Below, in pieces: positions 12,601-24,069 of a DNA stretch of 64,000 nucleotides (its first letter is position 1; each line of letters begins with the position of its first letter). Location of the stretch: positions 1,860,001-1,924,000 of the forward strand of contig MU385710.1 in NCBI GenBank assembly GCA_022497155.1. The letters are read 5' to 3'. The stretch is from Whalleya microplaca. Taxonomy: Eukaryota; Ascomycota; Sordariomycetes; Xylariales; Xylariaceae. Made by a program: the position numbers and the translations under genes. Under the pieces are notes generated by a model. That model searched no databases, was not told the origin of the DNA, and saw nothing but the letters and a program-made list of their open reading frames with translations.

Positions 12601-13124
12601 GACGCTCTCAGCTACTCCAGAAAATGGCAAACAGGAAGCGGAGAGAATGTAAGAGCAGAAACAGCAAACCACGACCCACTCGAGCCCTAATTTCCTGAAC
12701 GCATAGGGCAGCTGACGAATATAAGGCGCTAACGGGAGGTAGGATTCACGTCAACAAGGGTTGGAAATTAAAGATACAGGGGTTTAAGTAGCGATCGACC
12801 ACTGGTCCACTAAACTATATGCCACGACACTAATAAGATCGACCGAACGCTTGTTTCGGACGAACCTACGATTCGCAATCACTGGATACATGGGCCGCGA
12901 GGTCACAACAACGTAGTCAAAATCACGCATACTGGAAGTCAACGCCTGAAGATCTCAAAAAATAGGTATCGAATGATGAATTGCCATAGGCATTCGAGGC
13001 CTATTGAACAATTAGGGTATTAAGTACACATCAATAGCCATACGTAACTGAACTCCACGGTTCACGTCTCATTGCCTTGGCCATTCCGGCCTTTGAAATA
13101 TCAACATTGAAAAACCAAAGTTCT
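9664..13124. other. Gene-poor, AT-richer stretch with possible decayed sequence
   Basis: About 3.5 kb between the RTA1 gene and the GPI protein. No intact gene could be supported; open frames are short and lack family features. One block (about 11330-12030, minus) resembles a broken LysM-type protein and is listed separately. The rest is AT-rich with many short TA-containing words, compatible with old mutated sequence, but no repeat unit or transposase motif is visible. Confidence 0.5.
11330..12030 (-). pseudogene. Possible remnant of a LysM-domain protein
   Basis: On the minus strand, separate short frames read in order: a Pro/Thr-type linker (ELPAPTPVESTANTLTLGT), then KRYSLVVSMLSCLEHRVKV, then KDYLLDINPAFECEIYAGNYLPI. 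The last two resemble halves of a fungal LysM motif (YxVVSGDSC... and ...NPA..C..L..G.Y.CI), with the Gly-Asp before the Cys changed and frames broken between blocks. There is no start, signal peptide or continuous frame. A chance match cannot be excluded. If real, it is a decayed chitin-binding secreted protein. Confidence 0.3.
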
Positions 13125-13880
13125 CTAAGCGAAGAGGACAGCGGCAATGCCGGCGGCGGCGGCGAAGGCGGCGGAGCCACCCATAGCGGAAGCACCAGCA
13201 GTGGCGATGGGGCTGGTGCTAGGCTTCGAGGGAGTGCCTGAAGGGTAGGAGCCGGTGGGGTAGACACCGCCAGTGGGGGCGGGAGCAGAGGAGCCAGGAG
13301 CAGACGAGCTAGGAACGACGGAGATGGTCGAGTAGCTGACGCTGGTGGTAGGCACGCAGGTGGTGTAGGTAATAGGGATGACGGAGGTCGAGTAGCTGGG
13401 GACCTCGGGGACCTGGGTGCTCAGGGTGGTGGGGTAAGGAGCACTCGACGAACCCGCAGTTGGGTGAGGGATGCTGGAGGGGGCACCACCGGTAGGGTAA
13501 GGAGCACTCGGGGAAGCACTGGCAGCTGAGGTAGAAGCCGGAGCAGAGGGAGTGCCGGCCGGGTAGGAGGCCGGGGCAGAGGGAGAGCTAGGAGTGCCAG
13601 CCGGGGAGGAGACACTCGAAGCACTGGAGACACTCGCAGAGGGAGTGGCAACAGGGTAGCCACCAGCCGGGACGGACACAGTAGACGAGACGGGAGCGGT
13701 CTCGCTGGTGCTGACGGCGGAAGTGCTGGAGGCCGGGTAGACGCTGCTCGAGGTCACGGTGGAACGGGCCGGGCAGTCAGTGACGGTAGGCGCGCACGAG
13801 GTGACGGTAACGTAGTCAGTGGAGTAGAGGGTGCTTCCGGCCATGGCGGCACCAGCGAAGAAGGCAGCAGTGAAACGCAT
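13125..13880 (-). CDS. Ser/Thr/Pro-rich GPI-anchored cell-wall protein
   Basis: Single exon, 251 aa. The N-terminus (MRFTAAFFAGAAMA) is a secretion signal. The body is dominated by Ser, Thr, Pro, Ala, Val and Tyr with loose repeats of SSAPYPT, PAGTPSAP and SVSSAS type, expected to be heavily O-mannosylated. A TVTSCAPTVTDCPA segment near the N-terminus holds the only cysteines outside the signal peptide, a motif frequent in fungal wall adhesin-like proteins. The C-terminus (GGSAAFAAAAGIAAVLFA) is a small-residue omega region followed by a hydrophobic tail with no charged end, typical of a GPI attachment signal. It therefore probably sits in the outer membrane leaflet or is linked to wall glucan. 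Its exact role is unknown. GC content is much higher than in the flanks. Confidence 0.88.
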   Translation of the reverse strand: MRFTAAFFAGAAMAGSTLYSTDYVTVTSCAPTVTDCPARSTVTSSSVYPASSTSAVSTSETAPVSSTVSVPAGGYPVATPSASVSSASSVSSPAGTPSSPSAPASYPAGTPSAPASTSAASASPSAPYPTGGAPSSIPHPTAGSSSAPYPTTLSTQVPEVPSYSTSVIPITYTTCVPTTSVSYSTISVVPSSSAPGSSAPAPTGGVYPTGSYPSGTPSKPSTSPIATAGASAMGGSAAFAAAAGIAAVLFA

Positions 13881-16413
13881 TTTGACGATTTGATTTTGTT
13901 ACGTTCGTAAACGACAAGTATTTGGTTTGTATTATAAAAAAAGAATGTGGGCGAAGCGCGGAAGCTTGAGAGCGTTCTGAAAGAATGGACGACCGAAGTC
14001 AAGATTGAGTCAAATGACTTGAATGCGGTTTTGGCTGTTTGGCTGAGGAGGAGGAGGAAGAGGGAAGAAGGACATGTTGGACGAGGCCGACTATTAATAT
14101 GTCGGCGGGCAACAAAGGACAGGGCTTTGGCAGGGCCTTTGACAGGGCTTTGATAGGAGACGATCCTCGTAGGTGGACTGCACCATGGGAAATTAAGTGC
14201 ATAGGAATCTCCATGGGCGTCGCAACTAGCGTGTCCAAGGGGAGCCGTCGGTGCAGTCGGTGGTGGAGGTTGAGTGTGAAAGGGCAGAAGGATGAGAGGA
14301 GCCAACTGAGGAGCCAACTGGGGCTACCGAAGCGCACCTTGGTCCACTCAGATGGCACAATCGCCGCCATCTAATTTGTGTCTTCCTTGTCGTGTGCATG
14401 AATCTTCTTTGCTGAGCCTCTCGTTCACCATCTCTTTGGTAACGTTAGATCTGGCAAAGGCAGCAAAGAAGCACCCGACTCAAAGACGACACCCCTCCCA
14501 CACCCCTCCCCTTCCAACTGTAGCCAACCGATGCCAGAAGACCATTCACCGAACTGACATACATAGGCTCCAGCGCCCACGGGTTTATCGTTGGTTCGAT
14601 GTCTATAAACTACAATAGTATGTACTTTGCAAGGGGGAGCCATGGGGGCGACTATACTCCGCAGAGATGGCAATATTGGCCACTTATTAGTACAACAGGG
14701 GATAGACTAGGTATAGCGGAGCGAGGTACCGCCGAGGAAGCGTCTACTACGTAGTAGGAACGGAGTTGGTCTCTTTTGGGACATGTGATTGGCTTTTAGG
14801 AAGTTCATCGGCAAAAGGATTATGGATTGTGTAATAAGATGATAGGATATCCTATCGTTGATTAGCTCGTCAGTCTTTGACAAGACAAGACATAACAAAT
14901 AGTAAGGTCTGATTTGCTTATAGAAGAAAAGCTATTAAATGAACTTTACTTAGTTTTCTAATGTCATACGGATTACCTACCTAGTCAAAACGTCGATTCA
15001 GATTGGGTGCCTTTCGATATACTGAAAGTTGGGAGGCGGTGTTGTGCTACTCATCGAGATGTTTCATGACAATTGTTGTTGGTCAACTTTTCAGCATGGT
15101 TTTTTATTACAGTGCTGTGCCGTCCCGCGAATAGACTCATCAGTGCAGCTGTTGGTTCTTTCGGTGGCGTCAATCTGAACCAATGTTTGGCGAGCGGCGG
15201 CAAACCCTGCGCTAATGCAGGAACACACGTCTTCTCCCCTATTCCGTGCGCGACCTAGGTACGTACTAGTAAGCCTAGGTATGTAAGGTAGGTTAGGTAT
15301 CTACTTATAATTTGGGCAGACACCGCCCATCGCCCGCCGCCCTGCCGCCGACTACCGATCTTGGCTGCTGGGATTTCGACAATGTGCACAAACAGTTTCG
15401 TCGCGATGATCCTATCCATAACATGATAGGGGGGGAGTGGGGGCTACTTTTGCAAATCAACCGACACGGCAAACTCTCATGCCAAGACGACACAGGTTCA
15501 TTCGCTAATGAACTAACAATGCAACTAGAAGACGCCTGTGCCACCCCAAGGGCAAACGGCCAAACGCCGCAACATCAACACGTAGGCTGGTAGGTATTGC
15601 GTATAGTACATATGCACTTCTATGAGTACGCAAGTACGTGGCAAAGGGGGAGAGAGGGCATACAGAGATCTCATTGACCGACCCTTATTGGTTAGCGTTT
15701 CGTCATTTTGGCGGCTGGACCGTGTGGATGGTACGTTGTCACCCAAATCAGCGATTCAGTGCCCTTCTTTTCTTTCCCAAGGATCTTTCGGCCAAGAGAC
15801 GCTTATGCCTCGGAGAAAGACTCGGGCAAGCGAGATGTCGTCATGGGAGTCGTAGGAACTACCTGGTAATGGGTATGCTCCTCTGACCTGATCTGCATAC
15901 AGCCATCAGCATCCGCGCCAACAAGCACCAGTGACTAGTAGGTATAAGTAACGCGCTCTTTGTTGGTCACCAACGCAGGCGCCAATGTTTCGACATCACC
16001 CATCATCATTTCCGCTTTTTAGTCGGGGCAACTTTAATTAGAACGCGTCGCGTAATACTTCTGACTGAGAAGCTCGGACGATGGATCGTGATCCATTGTC
16101 CCCAGTTCTTGAAGAGCTTATCTAGAGGCTTGCCAGGGCGTGGAGAAAAGGGGCCCAAGGGCAGTAGGCTGTAATCAAAACCTCCTTGCAGTCTGAGCGC
16201 CGTCAATTATATGGCTATTCTTTCATTCATGCTCTTTTGTTCCCACTATCTAAAGTTTACCGAGCTTGTGAAAGACCGAGCAGACATGCTTTAGATTCAT
16301 CAACATCTCTGGATCATAGGAATTCAACGATACGAACCCAATAAAGGGCGCCGTGTCTTCGAGCAGTCTGGAAGGGATATTCCAACAATAGCATTTACAT
16401 GTCTTGTTGAAAT

Positions 16414-16439
16414 CCTCCCCCCTCCCCCCTCCCCCCTCC
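16414..16439. repeat. C-tract: three runs of six C separated by T
   Basis: Plus strand reads CC-T-C6-T-C6-T-C6-T-CC. The minus strand therefore has three G6 runs flanked by GG, which can supply four or more G-triplets and so meets the usual sequence rule for a G-quadruplex (i-motif on the other strand). There is no gene nearby. Confidence 0.85.
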
Positions 16440-16640
16440 AAAGCAACAGCAGCGTCGAATATGCAAGCCTTACCAGAACTCGAGCCGGCCTATTCGGGAA
16501 CCCCAGGACAGCAATTAACTGCGGAAGTATACGGTTGTTTATTAGGGTAAACTGGAATGACAGCGGATGGGCATAGACAGGTCCTAACAGCTAAATGGCT
16601 ATTAATAATTCAAGCAGAGCTCCTCGCTGCTGGCTAGACC

Positions 16641-17430
16641 TTGCAGAAAATAGCTGGGTGTATCGTTAGGATATTACTCCTTATTACCGCGACATCGTTT
16701 CGAAGATGTAATCGATGTCGAGCCACCAATGCCGCATTCCAGCTATCGTTCCAAGTTTGTCAAAAGCATTGCTTCATTCAGAGGGATGCCCTCCACCGCA
16801 TTGCAATTGACAGACCTGCTCCTGGCCAACGTGTCGGCACCGTGACAATCGAAGCTGTGTTCTCGAATGGCTTATGGATACATCAACTTATATCCATCGA
16901 TGGACTTGCTGAATAAACGCTTCAATTCCACAAATATGAATCGCGAGTGGGAGTAAATGATCAGGTTATATGTGTTACGTCCGAAAAGTCACTGGGCCAC
17001 CCTGATATCGCTACAGAAGCAGACACCGACCCAGGTTCCCTCGATATCACCGAGCTGCCTGAGGTATCGCAGAGAGGGTCTTTATTCTAACTGGTCTTCA
17101 GAAGCGCAACGCTGCTCAGGGTGCTAAAAGCTACCGTCGCGATTAGGTGAAGGCGCCCTGTTATCGGAGGGATACCGAGTAGTATGCTGGTTATAACGTT
17201 GGCCTCATAGAGTCTCGATGGACCAGCCGATGCGGTGTATCGCCTCAGTCTTGGTGCCCATGCCTGCGCCGAGATTGGTACCTATCTATCTCCAGGGCCT
17301 GATACCCGTTGGTGGCAGTTTGAAGTTCAAAGGGATAATGGAGTCAGAGTCAGCACTTGTTGGCTCGATGGCACTCAGACCGCTGAGATTGCTGTCTCCG
17401 ATAAACCCATCAAGAGATCGCCTCGGACAT
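16641..17430 (+). pseudogene. Broken coding-like frames, family not recognised
   Basis: One frame reads ...VTIEAVFSNGLWIHQLIS... to a TAA at 16914, then continues in the same frame as ...VTSEKSLGHPDIATEADTD... to about 17090. A second frame from about 17220 reads YRLSLGAHACAEIGTYL, then RWWQFEVQRDNGVRVSTCW and AEIAVSDKPIK. The composition looks protein-like, but stops and frame shifts interrupt it and no start or introns join the pieces convincingly. I do not recognise the family. It could be a decayed gene or chance. Confidence 0.25.
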
Positions 17431-18765
17431 AATGTGAACCAGCCCTTGTGTAGGGGACTTGTCAATTGCGGAACGACTAATAGGTAGGAATTATCCCACA
17501 TGAGCAGTTGAGTGACCCCCGTCTTACTCCCTTTGGCGATGGTGATAGTTGATGGCAACATTATTGGGAGTCCAACTTGCTTTTATGTAAAAGCTCTTAG
17601 GTCAATGCAGACTCTTGAGGTAAGATTTTTTTTGGTCTCATCCTGTCTTAAACAAAGCAAGACGAACAACTCGTGTGTACATGGGGTAGGTTGATCAAGC
17701 AGGGTTACTGGGAACAAAGATAGTCCCTTCCATGGACACTCGAACAATAAAGTGAATTGGAATCTTGCATTGTCCTGCAGATGTTTGCATAGGATATGTT
17801 CAATCACTGATGTGAAGCACCTAAGAGCATATGACGACTCCTAACTCCCAACTCATAATGTATTTAGAAGATACCTAGCACACCGTACCGGGAGATGTGC
17901 GTGGTAGTCTAATAACTTGCGTTCATCATGGAGGACAGTTAGGCTAGTAAACTGCAGGTATGTGTGTGAAAGCCGCTTAAGTTATTTTCAATAATATTGG
18001 AAGTTCAATGGTCCAATGGATTTACAAAGCACGCTGCTGAAGTCAATATGTAAGTACGTACCTAAGGTAAGAAGATATCCATATATGTATGGAAGTATGT
18101 AAGTATGCCTACTTTACCTTAGCCAGGGGTTAAAGGTTATTAGTCAGTACATACATCATAGCAGGCCTAGCAGCCCTAGGTAGGTATGTACTGTGGTGGG
18201 GTTCAAACTGTCAAGCCTCACCGCCTACAACATCTCCCTAAGAATTATTCAATCGAGTAGGTGGGGGTTGGGCACATGCGGTGCGGCCAAGAGCGAATGT
18301 ACATAGGTTGAATGTTCGTTGCCTTTATTCCGTATGACTGTATGACTGGATCAACGGCATCTTTGGACCTTAGCAACTACCCGACTTAAGCAACTACCTA
18401 AACACTTACCCAAACACTTACCCAAACATCTGCGTACCAGCGGAACGACATCTCAAGCCACCGCTGCTGCTCTGAAATGCATTCGACCATCTCACCCTAA
18501 TTCTATTCGGCGGTACCAGAAGACCAACATTCCTATGTACGAGAATTCTTACTCTGACGCACTCGCACCCGTATCTGCCGATCTTTTTGTCCCCCGCCGC
18601 CGCCGCCTTCTTCTTTCTCTCTGTGTGTCGTGGTTCACTCAGCCTAAACCGTCCCGACTCAACTCAAACTCTGATCAACATAAAGCATGCTGCATGAATA
18701 CGCGAATACTGTAGCCTTCCACCACATCATCGACATTGGATCTTTCCTGGGCCCAGCATAGGAGC

Positions 18766-21700
18766 ATGATGGAATCTCAGGTATGCCGTCGCCGCTGTTT
18801 CAACCGCCGCCTCAGCCATCCCAATCACCCCGCCACGTTCCACCCTCCACCCTCCACCCTCCACCCTCCATTCTCCAGTCTCCACCATCCTATGTATATA
18901 TGTTATGTATATATGTATATACATACGGCATGCATGCATACATATCAGCTACTTACACTTCTGGCTGCTTGCCGCCGTGTCCTGCAGCCTTCTTGCACGC
19001 CGCCGCTTGTTTGTGGGAGCTCAGTCTGCTAACTCTATAACCCTGCATAGATCGAGAATGCCATAGAGATTGCATGGAACCCTACCTCCGATCAAGCCCT
19101 CAAGGGCCAAGCCTTTGACTACTTGCACCGCCTGCGTTCCGATCTCCAGGCCTGGCAGGTTTGCGTCGGCCTGTTCGCAAGGACGCCGCGGGCTTCCGAG
19201 GTTGCTCGACTCGTCAGCCTCGAGATAGTCAACAATGCCATCCACGTTCACCCTTTAGACAGCCAGAGCCTGGTCTCCCTCAGGGACGCCCTCCTTGCAT
19301 ACGTGCAATCCACTTACGGCAGTGTGCAGCAGGGAGAGACCGACTCCTCTAGTTTGCAGAACAAACTCACCCAGACTCTCACCACCCTCTTCGTTGTCCT
19401 GTATAAACAGGGCTGGGAAAGCTTCATCGATGATTTTCTCGCTTTCACGACTTCTCCTGGAAGTAACCAACGCGACAATGTTGCTGGTGTTGTACTCTAC
19501 CTGCGTATCCTTGGCTCCATCCACGATGAGATCGCCGATGTCATGGTCATGCGCCAGGACCATCAAGGTCGTGCCCATACGGAACTGAAGGATTTGATGC
19601 GAGCACGAGACGTGGGGAAGATAGCACAGTCCTGGCAGGATCTTCTAGCCCAGTATGGGACTCAGAATGATAGCATTGTTGAGATGACCCTGAAGGTCAT
19701 TGGGAAGTGGGTCAGCTGGATCGATATTTCTTTGATCATCAACGATAGTATGCTGGGCCTGATCTTCCCATTGATCGGGCGGCCCAATAACTCGGCCGGG
19801 GAAGACAGAGTCAGGGATGCTGCTGTCGACACATTCACCGAGATCGTTGGCAAGAAGATGCGTCCCGCTGACAAGACTGAGATGATAGCATTCCTCAACT
19901 TGCGAGACATCATCTCTCAGCTCATCGCCAGCCCTCCCCTTCATGAATTTAAGAGCACCGCTCGTTACGATACGGACCTAGGAGAAGCTGTTGCCAAACT
20001 AGTCAACACTGTTGTGGCCGATCTCGTTCGAGTCCTGGAAGATCGATCTACCAACGATGCGACTAGAGCTACAGCAACCCAGCTGCTTCATGATTTCATA
20101 CCCCTGCTCTTGCGATTCTTCTCGGATGAATATGACGAAATATGTTCAACTGTCATTCCTTCGCTAACCGACGTCTTGACCTATTTTCGTAGGCTGCCCG
20201 AGCTGCCTGCTCCTTTCTCCGAGACGTTGCCTCCGATATTAAATGCTGTCATCATGAAGATGCGGTACGATGAGACTTCGTCCTGGGGAAACGAAGACGA
20301 ACAAACAGACGAGGCCGAGTTCCAGGAGTTGAGAAAGAGACTGCAGGTGTTACAGAAAAGTGTCGCTGCTGTGGATCAGAACCTCTATGTTGAGGTTTTG
20401 ACCAATCTCGTCGCTAACACGTTTCAAACCCTAGACGAGCAAGGACCCCAGATGGACTGGAGGGATTTAGACTTGGCTCTGCACGAGATGTTCCTGTTCG
20501 GCGAGCTTGCAATGCCCAATCAGGGGTTGGGAATCAAGCACCAGCCGTCTGCGGCTGCAACTGAGCGGCTTGCGGCCATGATGACCAAGATGGTACAGTC
20601 GAGTAGGTTCAATGCATCGCTCAGTCAAGTTTTCCTAAGTGATACGTACTGATGACCAGCCAAGCAGATATTGCAAACTTTCCCCATCCCGCAATTTTGT
20701 TGCATTACATGGAGATATGTGTCCGATACTGCACTTTCTTCGAGAACCAGCCTGCATTCATTGGCCAGGTTCTCGAGAATTTTGTACGTCTTGTGCACCA
20801 TGAGCACGTAAGGATCCGCACACGATCGTGGTATCTCTTTCATCGCTTTGTCAAGCATCTACGAGCACAGGTGGGGAACGTAGCTGAAACGGTGATTCAA
20901 TCTATTGGGGACCTTCTCCCTATCAAGGCCGAGATGCCGGGAGATGATGTCGACGACGACATGTCCTCCGACGAAACTGACAACTCCGCAGATGCTGTCT
21001 TCACCAGCCAGCTCTATTTGTTTGAGGCAATTGGCTGCATCTCATCTACCGCCGCAACACCAGTGGAAAAGCAGGCTCTCTACGCACGTTCAGTCATGGA
21101 TCCTCTGTTCACCGACATGGAGCAGCACCTCCCAGGGGCTAAAGCGGGGGACGCCCAAGCTATGCTCCAGATTCATCACATCGTCGTGGCCCTGGGTACG
21201 CTGGCGCACGGGTTCTCAGATTGGGCTCCCGGGACTACCTCTTCGAATCAACGATCACCACCTGCAAAAGCTTTATCGGATGAATTTGCCCGAGCGGCAG
21301 AAGCCATACTGATTGCACTCAGTGAACTGAACACATCCTCCGAGATTCGCACGGCTTGTAGGTCAGCATTTTCGCGTCTGCTCGGAGTATTGGGATCTGC
21401 TGTGCTGCCACAGCTTCCTCAGTGGATCGAGGGTCTCTTGTCCCGAAGCTCGTCAAAGGATGAGATGGCGATGTTCCTCCGCCTTTTAGATCAGGTCGTC
21501 TATGGGTTTAAGGCAGAGATCTACGATGTTCTCAATCAGCTACTTACGCCCTTGCTGCAGAGGGTCTTTGGTGGCCTGTCGGAACCCATCAGTGGTACCG
21601 ATGACGAGATCCAACTTGCTGAACTTCGTCGCGAATATTTGACGTTCATCGGTATCATTCTGAATAATGATCTCGCGGGTGTCCTGGTGTCCGAGGCCAA

Positions 21701-22193
21701 TCAAGGCTTTTTCGAATCACTAATCAATTCCATCCTGGCCTTGGCTAGAGATGTCAGCCCCGGCTCGAATAATCTTCCCGCCAGCCGGCTTGCGTTCGGT
21801 ATACTGACAAAGATGGCCGGTATCTGGGGTGGACCGGACGTCGCCAACATCTCGGCCAACCCATCTGCCCCCTCGGGGTCGCCGTCACCTGTCATTCCCG
21901 GGTTCGACCAGTTCCTCATCGACCGGTTCCATTCCGTGTGTTGGGAAGTGTTACGGGATCCACAGTTTAAACCTTCGTCAGACGCTCAGACTAAGCAGGT
22001 CATGAATGAAATTGCTGGGTTGGAACAGGCTGTCTACCTAAAGACGGGTGAAGTATTTTTGCAGCATATTCAGTCAACACTTTTCCCAGGCCTTGGCATC
22101 GATGGAAACGACTTCTTGCGGTCGATGACCACCGCAACAGATAAAAAGAATTTCTCCAAATACCTACTGGAGCTGTTGAAGACTTCCAGGTGA
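18766..22193 (+). CDS. LOS1: Exportin-T, tRNA nuclear export receptor
   Basis: Three exons, join(18766..18780, 19051..20602, 20668..22193), 1030 aa. Exon 1 encodes only MMESQ (the second ATG at 18769 is equally possible). The 270-nt first intron ends in GCTAAC...CATAG and joins to IENAIEIAWNPTSDQALK, the family's N-terminus. The second intron (65 nt, GTAGGT...GCAG) removes a stretch with a stop and joins MTKMVQS to IANFPHPAILLHYMEICVRY. This is a HEAT-repeat karyopherin of the importin-beta superfamily. It binds tRNA with RanGTP and carries it through nuclear pores. The N-terminal helices correspond to the Ran-binding face and the length fits fungal Los1. An acidic Asp/Glu patch (EMPGDDVDDDMSSDE) follows about 105 residues into the last exon. 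Confidence 0.95.
18841..18868. repeat. 7-bp minisatellite in LOS1 intron 1
   Basis: Four perfect tandem copies of CACCCTC, followed by diverged copies. It lies inside the 270-nt first intron and partly explains that intron's unusual length. TATGTA-rich sequence follows it. Confidence 0.85.
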
Positions 22194-24069
22194 TCTAGCT
22201 GGCGGCTTTCGATAGTTGGGAAAGGGAAAACAGATAGCATCGAGGGCGGTCCTCTGGAATTGCATATATAAGGAGTTAGGCCGAGCATATACCAGCTTCT
22301 GTTTCGGTGTTGTTTATAGATGAACCTAGAAAGCAATATGATGCCCCACAGATTCTGCTGGTCTATTCCGTGACAGAAAACGCTTGCTGGTTGGCTGCGG
22401 TTGATATTCTACGTCAAAGCCTATCCAGACTGCCTCGTCTTTTAGTTTCATGCTTCAATGTGTCGACTTAGCCAAGTGGCACGATGTTCTTCTTCTGTAT
22501 AGGAGATGCTTCCCCTCCGCTTTTGGTTCCGATATCATCAGTTATGGATACATGGCTATGCTCCCTCGTGTCTCTTATACGTTGTAACAGATATTTTCAA
22601 ACGTGCCTATATCGGCTAATCTGTCCGATTCCTTTCTAAAGCCTACTCGTCTTGTGTCCAGCATATGCCATCCGAATGTCAATACAGTGGGTATAGTACA
22701 AGTATATTTGCCACCAGCACTCGAATTCATAACGCCGGATATTACTGGGTACTTTTATGGCATATCCGTAGTAATTCTCAGTAGGTGTCAATAACACACA
22801 GAACCCCAACATTACCAGGTGCTTATTCGACAGGCTTTCCTTCCCACGGACTGCTTCCTGCCGAGGTATCTACCAGACAAGTATCCGTCGGATCCTTGGA
22901 CGGTAAGTAGGGTTATCAGCTCGCATTGAGGTTTCTCAGGCTTCAAGACGACGATAGATCTCATTGGAAACGAGTCATGTAGCGCAAAATGGTGGGATGT
23001 GAGTAGTAGAAAATGAGGAGCGCAGGGCGGGTGTCAGAGGAAGGCAGACGACCAAGTACACGAAACTCCAAGCAAGCTGTACTCCAGTTTGCGTTTATAG
23101 GTTTCCTTTCTACTGGTATTAGCGGTAGAAGCAGCCACTGCCTCGTCTTTAACTGATGAGTATTCGGACGCTCCGCCGGCGACCACTGCTTGGAGTTCTC
23201 GTCCCTTATTCACTAGGATGGGGAGGGAGAGCTTTTCTTTGACTCGTTCACTGGACGCGAGCGCCAGGAAGCCAGCGAGTTGCCTCGAGGGATGGGAGGC
23301 AGTGTTCTGGTAGAGTCAAATGTCATTCAGCATAGACACGGTGGTCGTCTGTCATCTTGACTTACAATGATACAGCCAATAGATACATATCGGTTTGAGC
23401 AACAGTTGAAGTACCTCAGATATAGCCGGTGGTAGGTGTAAACAGGTTTACTTTGCGTGCGTGAATTCTGATATTATGAATTCTGCCATGGATTACTACA
23501 TGCTGAATTCGACGAGTACGTACGAAAGTAGATCTCGAAGTCGAAACTATGATATGACTATAGCTAATGCAGGATACAATGGGGCGTGGCGATTTGACGA
23601 GCTGTACACACAGCACCCGAAAGGTGGATAGACGGGTAGATAGTAATATCGAGAGAAGCCTGATGAATATATTCGATTTTTTGGAAAGAAAGAGTCGGAA
23701 ATTCGAAAGGATTAACCCTGTGGTACTAGCCTGGTTTACTCTTGTGCTCCCAGTGTTTATATTTACTGTGAATAAACATACAAGACTTGTATGAGGTAAA
23801 GGAGTTCGCAACTCTTATAAACTGGCCCTTATACTTATTACTGATTATAAAAGAGGTCCACTCTAGCCTCACCCGCGTTTTTTGACAACCCTATACCATA
23901 TTTGTAATCAAGCATTAGATTTATACTCTAAGCTTTCCAAATTATCTTGTGGGCCAATGACCTTGGGAGCATTGTGGAACAGGGGCTAAACACGATGGCG
24001 TGAACTATAAGAATCTGAATCGATGTTTGATAGTTTATGCTTCATTTTCATTATGCACTATGATCTAAC
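22194..24069. other. Intergenic between convergent LOS1 and aminopeptidase genes
   Basis: About 1.9 kb containing the 3' ends of two convergent genes. No supportable coding sequence. Short frames around 22600-22800 and 23420-23810 have no family features and lack introns or signal peptides. Confidence 0.5.

Larger units (their letters stand above)
13881..18765. other. Long spacer between GPI protein and LOS1
   Basis: About 4.9 kb without a gene I can support. The first 500 bp is promoter territory for the leftward GPI-protein gene. It also holds TACCTA/CCTAGG-rich patches (15250-15300; 18050-18190), a C-rich tract (16414-16439), and a stretch with broken coding-like frames (16641-17430). The last 500 bp, pyrimidine-rich with a Cys-poor upstream frame, is the likely LOS1 promoter and 5' UTR. 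Confidence 0.5.

Noticed and set aside
9664..13124. Degenerate transposon
   Set aside because: AT-rich, but no terminal repeats, transposase or reverse transcriptase motifs were visible; a RIP index and repeat search would be needed.
13754..14317. 187-codon minus-strand frame upstream of the GPI protein
   Set aside because: Runs from the promoter into the coding region in a different frame; no recognisable feature.
20603..20667. Frameshift in LOS1 between two long frames
   Set aside because: A 65-nt intron with GTAGGT donor, CTGATG branch and CAG acceptor joins the family sequence exactly.
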